A DNA stretch of 64,000 nt from Paramacrobiotus metropolitanus (lineage: Eukaryota; Tardigrada; Eutardigrada; Parachela; Macrobiotidae): assembly GCF_019649055.1 (NCBI RefSeq), contig NW_026570258.1, forward strand, positions 1 through 64,000. Direction: 5' to 3'. A model generated the notes under the pieces. That model did not search any database and was not told where the DNA came from. It saw nothing but the letters and a program-made list of their open reading frames with translations. Position numbers and translations under genes: made by a program. Shown here one piece after another: positions 48,660 to 60,339 of this stretch (position 1 is the first letter of the stretch; each line of letters opens with the position of its first letter).

Positions 48660-50630
48660 CACATAATCAACACAACAAATTTTGCGCATGTCTTCACTGA
48701 GTATTTAATTTTAGTATGTATCTGTATACAGTATGTAACATATGACATGCTAAATGTTTGCAACGTGGTAGGAAATTGGCGGGACGTGAATCACCACCTT
48801 TTAAAAATGCCTGAAGAACTGAATTGTGAATATTTCCCAGTACATAGCTACAAGTAGCCTCTGCGTAACAACACTGTACCCTGAACGACAAAAAAAGAAA
48901 ACAGTGGCTCTATTGTTTTAATTACGCAAAATGCCCCAGCTGTTAAAAACAAAAATGTGTTAAAATTTCGATTTATGTTGTTTTGGGACCTGCTGCAAGC
49001 TTTCCGTTTGGTGCTCATGCCCAGCGTGCCGGAAATGATACCGCAATCTGCTACCCGAGTAAATTCCGAAAATCAAAAGAGACCGCTTGAGAATCTTTAT
49101 GGAACCGGTATGACAAATCTATTTCTTTTAAATGACACAGTGGGAAAAATAATTTCTTTTAGCTTTGAGAACGTTTGGTCCTTACGTTTCTGCGGAGACT
49201 GAATATGCTGATAGAATACTTTGGGAGATTGTGCCGGATACGCCGACATTCCGGCATTGTACGTATTGTGGAGAAATCGACTACACGGAGAAAGAAAGCG
49301 TTGGTGTATTTAATACTTATTTCCGCAATTTCACTGAGCGGGCTAATCATAAGATCATCGGTACGACCATTAATCTTCATAATGTACCCAACTATGAGGG
49401 GTGTCAGCACTGACAAGACGACAGATCGGTGGAGCAGACATTCCCTGCTGCACATCCTTGGCTTGCCGCTCAGAGGCTACCTTGCTCGTCTGTTTTCGTA
49501 GCTTACCATTAGTTGATCACCAAAAAAAATTCAATGAGCTTCAATAAGCGAGTTATAGCCAGAATAATTCACATGCGGAGACAATTCGCATGAGCGGAAC
49601 ATGGAAAAGCAGGTTTTTCCATCATAAAGTTATGGCCACACCCGTATTCCTTCGCAGTCCGAAATCTGGCGAAGTTCGAACATGAATCCAATCCTAATCT
49701 TTGACAATTTTGCGGTTTCGAAGCATGCAAATCACAACGTACATCCGCCGAGTTAACTGCACAACGTATTTGCTGATGCAAAAGCGATTTTCCAGTGCCA
49801 ATGCCGTGGTGATCTAGAAGTCTTAGTTCGTTTGATGACCGCATTAGTAAGAAAATATCGGCGCTACCAAGTTTCAGACAGTGATCCTTCAATTTTTAAC
49901 TTCGGATTAAGATGCCCGTGTTTGCACCAGTTTGTTTTTAATTGCTAACAGCCAACCTCTTACTACTCCTACCCTAGACAACGGTAAATGACTGTCCCGG
50001 TACCGGCAGCATTCTTATCTGTTTGTTTGTTAAATTGTTCTTCTTATTGAGGAATCTTTTTTTAGTTCATAACTGTGAAAACTCAAGGCATAACTTTATA
50101 CTTTTGCGTTACCTACTTTCTGTTGAGTACTTGTATGCGTGCGCCGCAAAATTCTGGACAGACTGGATTGATTGTTTGTGGATGTTTATTTAAACGAAGT
50201 GCATTCACCTTATGTCGAGGTGGATAGATCGTAAACAGCCTGCGTCACGTTGCACCGGATAAGTGTCAACGAGAACAGCATCCATAGCCATTATCAACGT
50301 TTCGTAATCCAAACGGATTATAATTTCTTGCATTTAAGTTAGTCCACAGCGCCTCATCAGTCTTTTGGCCTATCAGAAGGGACATTAGGTGCGTTTCTAT
50401 GAGTTTGAATAACAAACGTTAGATTTTATAGTCCCGGCGTTCACAATCATGCTTATTCAGTACACATTACACACGCTCGCAAAAAATATTATCCACAAAT
50501 TTATGCCACTGTCGCATTAAAGTCTTACCATATAAAGCAGAAATACAGTGTGTTTGGCGACTCGGCAAAATTGGCTAAATTCTAAAGACTCAAGTGACTA
50601 CAGCAATAATGCAGCGTAACATATTTGCTC
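48660..50630. other. No gene recognised
   Basis: Open frames up to about 110 codons occur (e.g. 49175-49501), but none shows a domain, signal or paralogue in this window. Confidence 0.45.
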
Positions 50631-50634
50631 TACC

Positions 50635-50945
50635 TTAGTCTACATCATCGCACAAGCACTTTTCTATTAACTTTCGGATCCGTCCATCAGCACTCTGATG
50701 GATGATCGGTCTAAAGCCGTTTTCTACCTTGTGAACTATCGCTGTGGGTTCTGTTTCTTTTGTAATCTGAAACCTATCTTTTGTATCATTGTTCTCCAGC
50801 CACTGGTCTTTAGCACCGAAATGACTGTCGACGAGGGCAACAAGAACGCATCCCATGCTCCAGACGTTTTTCTACCCGGCCGCCCCGTTGCCTTTGTCTG
50901 CAGGATACAAGCTGCCATTTCTGGTGACAGGAACGGTGCGGCCCG
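50635..50945 (-). pseudogene. Kinase fragment cut by a foldback arm
   Basis: Minus strand: APFLSPEMAACILQ (activation-segment end), GRPGRKT, then a one-base frame break, then GCVLVALVDSHFGAKDQWLE and a C-lobe end with IRKLIEKCLCDD. It is homologous to the 47.0 kb fragment (GRKTDVWS...). The upstream part is replaced by foldback-type sequence starting at about 50939. Confidence 0.7.
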
Positions 50946-51090
50946 TGCACAAGTTCGGACTTGGACTCGGACTTGGACTACTAAAACTTGGACTCGGACC
51001 ACACTTGGACTTCTAAACTTGGACTTGGACTCTTCAACTTGGGACTTTAAAAAATTGAACTTCTAAACTTGGACTTAGACGCTTCCCTTT
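50939..51090. mobile_element. Solo arm of the GGACTTGGACT foldback family
   Basis: Starts GGCCCGTGCACAAGTTCGGAC and goes on with GGACTTGGACTACTAAAACT units, matching the arm at 41840-41930. No opposite arm and no TTTCTTAGG core are present; an AT palindrome follows instead. Confidence 0.75.
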
Positions 51091-51104
51091 GACTATAATA
51101 ATAT

Positions 51105-51192
51105 TAATATTAATCTATAATATTAATCTATAATTGACTATAATATATTAATATTATAGTCAATTATAGATTAATATTATAGATTAATATTA
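51105..51192. repeat. Perfect AT-rich palindrome, 42-base arms
   Basis: Left arm 51105-51146, loop ATTA 51147-51150, right arm 51151-51192; the arms are exact reverse complements. Further AT repeats surround it (51091-51230). Confidence 0.9.
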
Positions 51193-51233
51193 TTATTATT
51201 ATTATAGTCAATTATTATTAATATTATTATAGT

Positions 51234-51285
51234 CACTTTGGAGCAGTCGTGCAGCTGCACACTTTGGAGCAGTCGTGCAGCTGCA
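51234..51285 (+). repeat. Perfect tandem duplication of 26 bases
   Basis: Two identical adjacent copies (51234-51259 and 51260-51285), each starting CACTTTGGAGCAG and containing GCAGCTGC. Confidence 0.9.
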
Positions 51286-51289
51286 CACA

Positions 51290-54167
51290 CTTGGCGCACG
51301 TAACTGCCTTCCAGGTGAATGCAGATTCGGCAAAAAATGACGGAAACGGCAGAAAGAAAATTACCTTCGTTCTCATCATGTCCATTTGAATAAATATGTT
51401 GCACTTTAATGTGAAAATTGAAATGCTCTTTTGTAAAGAATTCCTTAATCTACAATTTGATACCGAAAGACAGCGGAAGAATAAATTTAGTGTATGTTGA
51501 AAATCCGAAAGACCTCAGCGGCTAGCATTCCTCTTCGGCTCATCCAGTGTCCACTGGGCAGACAGTCAGTGCTGGGCAGATACTATACATAAAAAGTCCC
51601 CTCGCTTTTTGCGGGCACTGTATAACCGAAGTGTACCCAAGTTAAGATGATATTTCCTAAGAATTTATTCTGCATCATTCTCCTTTAGCATTTATCCTGG
51701 CACCATGTACCCACCCAACGCCAAAACTGAACCATGTTACTATGGTGTTACGAGAGTTGGCAAACGACGGTAATACGATGAAAATACGAACATGGTTTGC
51801 TTCATTGTAGCGACACTCGGGGACTCTTCGTTAAAACCATCGTAACATGGTTGAAATCAACCGTAGTGAAACCGTCGTAATTAGTAACGGTAGCGCAGCG
51901 CACTGTGCTACGCAACTACCGTAGTAATACGGTGGAGAATCAGACATTCTACGGTGGGAATACAGTCGTACGTACTCTAGTACAATATCTATTTTATACT
52001 TCGGCGGGAAAAATTGTCGTAACACGGTAGTATCTTTATTCAAATTGGAACTTTAAAATTATCAGCCTCTTCCAGAAAATTACTAGTGAATCAACAATGA
52101 TAATTATTGATGCAAATCAAACAAAATCCCATGCATTAGCTCTCGGCTTAGCTATGTAAAACAGTAACTCACAAAAACACGAACATGACCTTAAAGCTCT
52201 GAGCTACAACGAAAACAGGAATAATGTTCCATAGGCTGCTTAAACTGGTTCAGTGTTCCGGAGCAGACGAATATTTTTCCGAAAAATAGATTAAAAGGTT
52301 CACACGCTTCATCCGAGATTTCAGCTTGGCGCATTTCTATAAAATAATTAAAAAAACAAACATTAACACATGAAAATGACACTGGGTATCGCAAGGACGG
52401 TGAAATAATTTACCGGATACGAGTATCCGATAACTGTAATGATCGAATTAAATGATAGCGTAAAGGCTAGCGTAGTGCCAGCGGTAATGTCAGTGCTTTA
52501 TCTCACATTTATGTATTAACAAAAGCAAGTTATTGCGCGTGTTGCTTTAAGAAAAGGCGATGCGCAGCGCATATTTTTTGGGCTCTGCCTGAAAAACTCC
52601 TCCTGCAACTGGTAATATCCTTTCCAAATTGGCAGCAATTCACACACTGCACATACCCTAACTAAATATAGGACTCCTCATCGTCGATGTATTAAGCAAC
52701 CTTTAAACCGCCAGCAAGATGGAAGAGTGATTGCAGCAACAGAGAAATTTAAGGTTAGCATAGATAAAATCCAAAAAAAATCGCTTAAAAGTTAAAACTA
52801 CATCAAAAACATGAGCAGATAAGCTACAGCCAAATGCGATGCAGGACGTGGCTACGAATACACGGTGGCAATGTATGGTGGCGCCCCTAGTTCGTAGTGG
52901 CTGGGTTGCATTCAGGATATTGAATACAGCCTACAACCGTGGTTTTGGACACGGCAACTCTGGCCGTAGAATGCCGGTAAAGTGCTAACAACAACAATTT
53001 TTAGTCTAGACGAAAAATATTGCATCCGCATAGCGATATATACGCCCTTTAGTTTAAAGAAAAGGTTGGAGTACTTTCTTTGGTGTTGAAAATAGTAAGC
53101 AAGACATTTACCGCCGGCACCGTTATTTGTTCGTAACCATGAAAAATTACGGTAATTAGTAAAATGAGTCCTACTTGGCTTGAACGCCCCTGTTTCAGGC
53201 CACGGATTGTGGAAGATACCAAAACGTTTCCGGTTTCCTTAAAAAGTGCAAATCACTTCAAAAACCTTGCACCCGGTGGCTGCAGTCCATGTGGTTCCTA
53301 GAAAACTTTGAAATTTTATTAAATTCTACAGTTGAGCGAGAACTTTCATTCTTACAGTACAGTAGAAACGTATATTATATTCTCCTGTAACCTAAAATAT
53401 TTAATAATTATTTAACAATATGTATGAGCATCAGCATGTTTGAATATGTAATTTTAGTACTTACACTTATACGAGTAGTTCTCAGAGCTTCTTACCTTCT
53501 CCGCATTCCGCAGGAATATTGTTGGCCATCACTTCGGCTGGGGCACATTGTATGGGTCTTTTCTGGCATTACGAGTTATTTCAAGCTTTTTTTGGGAAAC
53601 AAGTGAAATAGAAAAGTTACAGTTGTATTTATTAAAATTTAAGGTAATATGTTTCGAAAAAAAGTGGGTTTAGGTTTGTACCTTCTCATCGGTAACGTGA
53701 CCGAGAGAAGAAAGATATGCCCGTCTACCTCCACTAGGTGATAACTACGTCTTTACCGCCAACAAGATTACCAAAGTAACTGCCGGTCAGCCAAAGCCAA
53801 ACTGTACGCCCTATCCGCCGGCGACGGTAGTTTTGCCCTCGATTAATACTACGGTTGCTGAGCCAGCTGTGGTACCGGCGTCGTAATTCATTACGGTAGT
53901 TAATTCCGATGAATGTTCTATCGATTGTTCTACCGTCGAAAATTTCCTATGGGTCGGTTTACGGTTGTATTTTGACCACAGTCGCAGGGAAAAGTGTAAA
54001 AGTATTATTGTAATACCGTGGAATCCCCTCTTACGATGGTCATCACCATCGTTTTTCCAATTTGGTTTTGGCGTTGGGCACAATTTGCAAGTACAGCTTT
54101 CACATATCTGGGATGCAGGTCGCTGTCATCCGGACTCTCGAGATATCTGGCAGTAGATAATCAACAG
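51290..54167. other. Intergenic, no gene recognised; ACGGTA-rich stretches
   Basis: No supported coding sequence. At 51720-52030 and 53680-53960 short strings such as ACCGTAGT, ACGGTAAT and CCGTCGTAATTA recur in both directions, perhaps the ends of a degenerate element. Confidence 0.4.
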
Positions 54168-55121
54168 CTATGACGATTTTTTGATAGTACAACACTGTTG
54201 TAAATGCTCTTTCACACGCATACGGAGGCGTTGCAGCGAAAGCGTAAAGAGAACCGGATCCAGAATCAACTGGCATGAATATAATATGTCGACAATTGCT
54301 ACTTCGACCCACGCCGGCATTTTAACGCCTCCAAACACTTTGACGATATTAATGGCCTTAGTCGGTGTCCAGCAGACGAGAATACTGATGGTTAAAAAGG
54401 TCAGCACCCAGAAAGCGTGCCGGTTTTCTCTGGATTCCACTTTATTCTTTCTGATTTCCACGATTTGCGCGGTTCCGCTGCGTAATAGTGTAGGAACGGT
54501 TTTATCTGCGTCCCTGGTTTTCCATAACAAATACGGATAGGATATCAGAATAACCAGCATCGGCAGTGTGTTAATCCAGATTTTGAGGAATTTTCGGAGA
54601 ACCGGTTGGGCGCTGCCGACCACCTCGCATTCAGTAGCGATCAGCATGTCAGGACGATAAAAAAGAGAATCGATCAGCAATAACGGCGCTAACAACACAT
54701 GACAGTACAACGTCATTAAAAGACAGAAAATGACAGCAGTTCTTTTACAATGATAAATGCGATATGAAAGAGGGAAGGTCAGCGCCCAAATGCGGTTTAG
54801 TGTAATTAGAAAGTGGGCGTGGAGGATTAAAGCGCTTCCAATATGGTCCAAGTATATTTTGATATTGCACAGTGAGGATGTGAAAAACCAGCGCAATTGG
54901 AGGGACTCCATAATACGCAAGGGGTCCGCTAGAGTTTGAAAGATATTCGAAGCAAGTAAATTAATCAGATACACGGCGAACGGTGTTCGCAAGCTGCTGT
55001 TTTCCATGAAAATGTAAAGCAAATACCCGTTCAGCAAGCATTTTAATGCAGCAAAGATACTTAACGTTACGGCCGATGAATCGGGTTGAAAATCAGTGGA
55101 GTTGGAAATGTTCCCAGACAT
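54168..55121 (-). CDS. Divergent rhodopsin-like 7TM receptor, intact (cluster gene A)
   Basis: 317 residues, single exon, ATG at 55121. Short N-terminus with Asn-x-Ser/Thr sites. TM1 at about 18-40, TM2 with INLLASNIF, a Cys at the start of TM3 (SSLCNIK), then NRIWALTFP where DRY is expected, a second-loop Cys (TECEVV), TM5 with SYPYLLWK, TM6 with SILVCWTP, and TM7 with ILDPVLF in place of NPxxY. Shares GSALILHAH in TM3 with the other cluster genes. Ligand unknown; the lineage-specific cluster pattern would suit chemosensory or peptide receptors. Divergent (head-to-head) to the four plus-strand genes. Confidence 0.88.
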   Translation of the reverse strand: MSGNISNSTDFQPDSSAVTLSIFAALKCLLNGYLLYIFMENSSLRTPFAVYLINLLASNIFQTLADPLRIMESLQLRWFFTSSLCNIKIYLDHIGSALILHAHFLITLNRIWALTFPLSYRIYHCKRTAVIFCLLMTLYCHVLLAPLLLIDSLFYRPDMLIATECEVVGSAQPVLRKFLKIWINTLPMLVILISYPYLLWKTRDADKTVPTLLRSGTAQIVEIRKNKVESRENRHAFWVLTFLTISILVCWTPTKAINIVKVFGGVKMPAWVEVAIVDILYSCQLILDPVLFTLSLQRLRMRVKEHLQQCCTIKKSS

Positions 55122-56175
55122 GGTTAACTACTTTTACGCGCTAAGAAGTTTTTCTGAATAAGCTTTTTACCATAAGCCCTGTGCATCGAGCAGTTAACGC
55201 TTGCTTATAATTCCCTTACGTGTGACTACAGTGCCAGTGCAACAGATCAACTGTACAATTTTGCTACGCTTTTAATAGAGCACTTGATTGCAAAGCTTCC
55301 CGCATTTTGTGGCAAATTTGACAAGCAGTTGTGCAGCTGTTTGCGCTGTCAAAAATCTTAGTCAAACGTGCCAACACTTGTTGGACTCAGCTGGCAACGA
55401 GAACCGCGGCGCTTTCATTGAGGACTGAGCATGTGCCCTTTGATGTTAAACAATTATATAGGAATTAATTTTGAACTATTCACAATTTTTGTTTTAATGC
55501 AGACTGTCGGGCTTATTCACACAGGTTCTCAAAGCTTAATGAGATTTCCATAATCTATCAGCGCGTAACATATGTTCTAAGAGAAATTTAAATCTGCTGT
55601 TCATTATCTTTAGATGTAGCGACATAATAACGCTGATATTAAATCTATGCAGAGAGAAGTGAGGGTCTAGAAAAGTGCTTAATTGAAATGTGAGTTGAAT
55701 TCAAAAATTAATCAGGTTCAAATGTAGAGAACTGGTAAATCGGAGCCTATAATACTAATACGTAAGCAATCCAGACATTTGTCATTAATACATAGTTCGA
55801 TAGATGGCCGTTTAGACGTCCACTACAATGCACTCTATGCTATTCTGAAGTGCAAGGATAACAAAATCGACCTGTGTAAGTATTCTCTTATTGTGAAAGT
55901 CATTATCGCTCGACCTATCGGTAGATATACCAGGATTACCGCGTTTGCCGCTACTGCTAGAGCTACAAGAAAGATAAATACTCGGCTCATCCGCAATTCC
56001 CGAAGCGGTCGGATATCCGGCAATGCCGCGTGCAACGCGTGTTTTGAGCAGCACGTTCAAATTTGGTTAGGTCAACACGAACACCGTAAGAAAAACAGTT
56101 AATGCGTCAAACATGCACCTTCGCTACGTTACCAGCATTTTTTCACCATAATAAGTACGATTTTAAGCAGGCAGC
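55122..56175. other. Intergenic between head-to-head receptor genes A and B
   Basis: Likely promoter sequence for A (minus) and B (plus). No gene recognised. Confidence 0.45.
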
Positions 56176-57115
56176 ATGTCGAATATTTCAGTCATAAACG
56201 ATTCGCAGCAAACCGCTACGAGCTCAGCAGTATCACTAGGCATATGTGCGACGGTAACCTTTTTGGTAAACGGATATTTGCTGTGTGTGTTTCTTAAAAA
56301 CGGATCTCTCCGCACACCGTTCTGTTTTTTACCTAACTAATCTCCTATGTGCCAATATATTTTTCATGCTGGGAGATCCCCTGTTGATCATGGGTTTCTT
56401 GCGATGGCGCTGGTACTTTACATCAATCTTGTGCAATATGAAAATTTACCTGGATAAAGTTGGAAGTGCGCTGGTTCTTCATGCCTACGTTCTCATTACG
56501 GTCAATCGCATCTGGGCGCTCACATTTCCCATTAGCTATCGCAACCACCACTCGAAAAAAGCAGCTTTGACGATGTGTCTTGTAATGCTGACATACTGTC
56601 ACGTGATAATGGCGCCTTTACTGGTGATCGATCTCCTGTATTACCGACCCAACATGGAGACTGCGCCCGAATGCGATGTATCTAGTAAAGCACAATTTAC
56701 ACTGCGCACATTTCTTCGTATTTGGGTCAATATCGCACCGGTGTTCGTGATCTTATTCTCGTATCCATATATTGTGTGGAAACGAATGGATATTCGCCGG
56801 ATGCATGCACGTCGATTTGGCACGGAAATGGTGGCTAAATCGAATGGAGAGTGGAAAGATCATAACTTCGGCAAGGAGAATGGTCACGCTTTCTGGGTTT
56901 TAACCGGTCTTACGGGAAGTATCCTGGTCTGCTGGACGCCCGCCAAGGTGTACGGAATTCTGAATGTCTTCTGGGATGTCAAGATGCCGGAAGGCATGGC
57001 CACCATCTTCGTGGATATTCTTCCTCTGCTACAGAGAATCTTCGGGCCTATTCTGTTTACTCTAACGCTGGAAAATCTCCGTAACGCTGTCCAGCTGATA
57101 TGCAATGGTTTCTAA
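56176..57115 (+). pseudogene. 7TM receptor, cluster gene B, one frameshift in TM2
   Basis: The ATG at 56176 opens a frame with N-glycosylation sites and TM1 that ends early at 56338-56340, because a run of six T at 56325-56331 is one base too long for the conserved LRTPF...YLTNLLCANIF segment. The rest (56285-57115) continues in the next frame with NRIWALTFP, MAPLLVIDLLYYRP, SILVCWTPAK and TM7 with FGPILF (Asp of DPxxF is Gly). Either a recent pseudogene or a homopolymer error in the assembly. Confidence 0.8.
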
Positions 57116-57843
57116 CCGTTGTTAATTTACACCGGGCGACAAAAATAAATTAGCGCTACACGTTAACATTTTTTGCTGTAAAACCCATTTAATCAGGGAC
57201 ACATCTATGCTCATGGACAACTGTGGCTTGGTACGTTTTATTGCGCTGAGTAAGAGATGCGTAAGGACGTTACTTATCGCAGGTGTAATCCGACGATCCA
57301 GCAAAGTTAACTCCTTTTCAGTGTCTAATTGTACGTTGCCGAATAGACATGTTAAAGCGAAGCCATTTCTAGCAACCGAAGCACAGTCCTAGCAAAATTG
57401 AGCACTCACTTTGTTTAAGGCTTAGTCATAATATTCCGCCAAATGTTTGCGAAAGGCCGGCAACAAGAAGGCGAACATTGGTGGTCTAATGATCTGTCAA
57501 AGCCTGAAGCGACAGTTGTGCTGGAGGTGTGGGATTCGTAACCAAAATAGTTCTCTGAAACCAACAAGCCTCTGTGATATCAAATCCCAGGTGGTTTCGT
57601 TCACACGTCAGTACTATAAAATGTACTCTGACAGCAAGAGCACATAAGATAGCCAAATACCGTACCTGCATCTGCAAGTACAATATTGATCCAGTTGCCA
57701 CAATGGTGCTGAGTCTAAATTTAATGGCAACCAGGGTTTCCAAACCTTTGGCAGGCGGCAGCAGTTGCATAAATGGCATTCCACTTACCACAGAAACCGC
57801 CGAATATGTTTTAAAAATACCGACTCAGAACTACGTCAAGAAA
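57116..57843. other. Intergenic between receptor genes B and C
   Basis: The frame of gene C is open upstream to 57574, but that part has no receptor features, so it is treated as 5' sequence. Confidence 0.4.
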
Positions 57844-58773
57844 ATGCAGTTTAACAATTCCAGCCACATCGTGCATGAATGGGATGGCGGAACAACAACA
57901 TGGGCAGTGTTTTCCGGAGTGACCCTTATTGTCAACAGTTTCGCTTTAGGCTTGTTCATCGCTCACCGCTCCTTGCAGACATCCTTCGCGGTATACCTCA
58001 TCAGCCTTCTTTGCACCAATCTCTTCGAAACCGTCGCGGACTTTCTCAGCCTTCTCCACTACATTGTACCAGCCTCCTATTTAACGCTTACTTTCTGCAA
58101 TGCGGAACTGTACATGGGATGGATGGGAAACGCAGCCGTACAGCACAGCCACCTGGCCATCACCCTCAACCGGATCTGGGCGGCGGCCTTTCCCATTCAC
58201 TATCGGAATCATCATGGCGGGAAAACCGCCGTGATTTTCTGCCTGTGTATGTTGTTATATTGCCACGTAATGATTGGACCGTTTCTCTTAATCGATTATT
58301 TGCACTATCGCTCGAATTCTGCGACGGAATGCAGTGTGGTGGTTGAAGCGCAGATACCATACTCGCAGTTTATTGAGACGTGGGTATTCGGGGCGCCCAT
58401 TGCCACCATACTGTTGTCGTATCCATATTTGTTGTTTCGTCGACGACATGTTGGTCAGGCAGCGAAGAACCCCACCGGCTCCAGCAATAATCACAACGAG
58501 ATACATGGAACAGCGGTGGTTCATAAAAGTAATACAAGCCATGCGCATGGTTTCCAGATCCTGACGGCATTAACCGTTAGTATCTTTATCTGCTGGACGC
58601 CAAATACGGTTTATTGGATACTACTGACGTTTTCCGGTACGAAGATTTCGATGTTACATGTCGTGGGGAATGTACTGTACTCGCTGCAAAGAATCCTGGA
58701 TCCCATACTGTTTATGCTGGCGTTCAAGGCGTTTCGCAATGCAGCACTGAGCAGTGTACGATGGGGGTGTTAA
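57844..58773 (+). CDS. Divergent 7TM receptor, intact (cluster gene C)
   Basis: 309 residues from the ATG at 57844, which puts Asn-Asn-Ser-Ser and TM1 at the same distance as in the paralogues; an upstream in-frame ATG exists. TM2 with YLISLLCTNLF, TM3 Cys in TFCNAELY, NRIWAAAFP, second-loop Cys (TECSVV), SYPYLL, a His/Asn-rich third loop, TM6 SIFICWTP and TM7 ILDPILF. The most diverged of the cluster and the only intact plus-strand gene. Confidence 0.88.
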   Translation: MQFNNSSHIVHEWDGGTTTWAVFSGVTLIVNSFALGLFIAHRSLQTSFAVYLISLLCTNLFETVADFLSLLHYIVPASYLTLTFCNAELYMGWMGNAAVQHSHLAITLNRIWAAAFPIHYRNHHGGKTAVIFCLCMLLYCHVMIGPFLLIDYLHYRSNSATECSVVVEAQIPYSQFIETWVFGAPIATILLSYPYLLFRRRHVGQAAKNPTGSSNNHNEIHGTAVVHKSNTSHAHGFQILTALTVSIFICWTPNTVYWILLTFSGTKISMLHVVGNVLYSLQRILDPILFMLAFKAFRNAALSSVRWGC

Positions 58774-60339
58774 GGCGAGGTAATTGTTTTGCCTTCATTT
58801 TCAGAGGAGTTACAATAGCTACAGTTTCCCAGGTAGAAAAAAATGCTCTTTAAAATGGATGTTTTTTCGGAAATCGAAGATCCAAATAAAAGCATAACTG
58901 TGTAAAAGATCAAAAGGTCCCGTGGGTCTAAAACGACGCTCGGGTCCAGCAGTACGTTCGATTCACTTAACTGCCATCTCCTCTCAAACCGAACCGCAAA
59001 CAACCGCACGCGGGCTGCGTGTCTACGTTGCGCTGCTACCGCGCGCAGACTGCGATTTGATGAACGCTATATGCAGCCTGCAGGTAGCGTGGTGGTATGT
59101 TTACTTTTCTGCGCCGATGCAGAGGACCATTTTCGAAAAACAAAAACCCATATTTACTAGAATTAAAGTTTGGACAGTTCTACGCGCCTTGTAATCCATT
59201 GCCGCAATGGAATTGGCTGTTCTTGGTACCGTTGGAAAGACAAAATTATTTTACATACTGGGTTTTTTTGGTTTTGGAATTGAGTCATTCGAATTCCAAC
59301 GCTCAGTGGTTTTCTCAGTTAGGGGAATTAGTTTCATGTTTAAAAATTTATATCTTTACTATTTTTTACACAAGATTTTTTCCAAATAAATCCAATATGT
59401 AAAAAAATTATACGTTATATTTAGAAACAGCAAACTTGAAGTTGCCCCATTGGGTGCTTCAGCGTAGTTTTTTTGGGGCACATACAACATAATATTTTAT
59501 ATCCCGTTTGCACTTTTAGGCTTCATTTTAAAAACTTATATGTTAAAAAGTGCAATTTATAAGGTTTCTAATGAATCTTTGCACTTCGAGAACAGACCAA
59601 CCAAAGGCGCACAACAAATTCTCAAAGTTGTCAATAAAATTGGCATGTTGTAAACAGTTACATCCCGTTAAGCTGATCCTGTAATATCCTGTTTTCCTCC
59701 GTTCGACTTATCGGGAGACGCTGACTACCGTTCCCTCAGCGGAGCGGACACTAGTGAATGCCATTAAACTTTCATTTATTTACGAAGAAGCAGTAGTTCA
59801 CTGCCGTGCCGAAAAACGCTGTCGAAGAAGCTGGATCTTCTCGTAGTTCTAAACTAGACCCATTTAACCGGTATTTTTCATTAAAGCCATTAATACAGGT
59901 ACATATTCAAATTCAATGTTTTCCTGCGCTTAGCAGACAGATTTGACAATATCCAGCAACGTAAATGGGTGTTTGTAACGTCCGTGATGTTATTGCATAA
60001 ATCTTTGCTCATGACCGTTTAATTTGATAGGTGTTGATTCGGTCACACGGTACGTGCATACTATGTTACATCACTCCTATTTTTAACGCGTTTAACACTA
60101 GGTTTTATTACTCTTGGTTGTGTTAAACAGTAATGGAGACGACAAGAAAAAGCAGCTGAGCAAATCGTTCTACAGACACCACACAGAAAGCGCATTTTGA
60201 CGTTGCTGTATGTCACAAGCCACGTAGACGTAGTTATGTCCTCGCTGCGCTTATTTAAAGCAAAATTACCGGCTGTTTTTCAGCGAGCGTTTTGTCAAGA
60301 AAACTGCATAAACTGACTTTACCTGTATCAGAAAAAAGA
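58774..60339. other. Intergenic, no gene recognised
   Basis: Only short chance ORFs. Confidence 0.45.

Noticed and set aside
49175-49501. 108-codon plus-strand frame with hydrophobic and basic stretches
   Set aside because: No recognisable domain, poor start context, overlapping frames of similar length on both strands.
51105-51285. CRISPR-like array
   Set aside because: Only a palindrome and one tandem pair without spacers, in a eukaryotic setting.
57574-57843. N-terminal extension of receptor gene C
   Set aside because: In-frame and open, but without receptor-like features; the ATG at 57844 matches the paralogues' N-terminal length.
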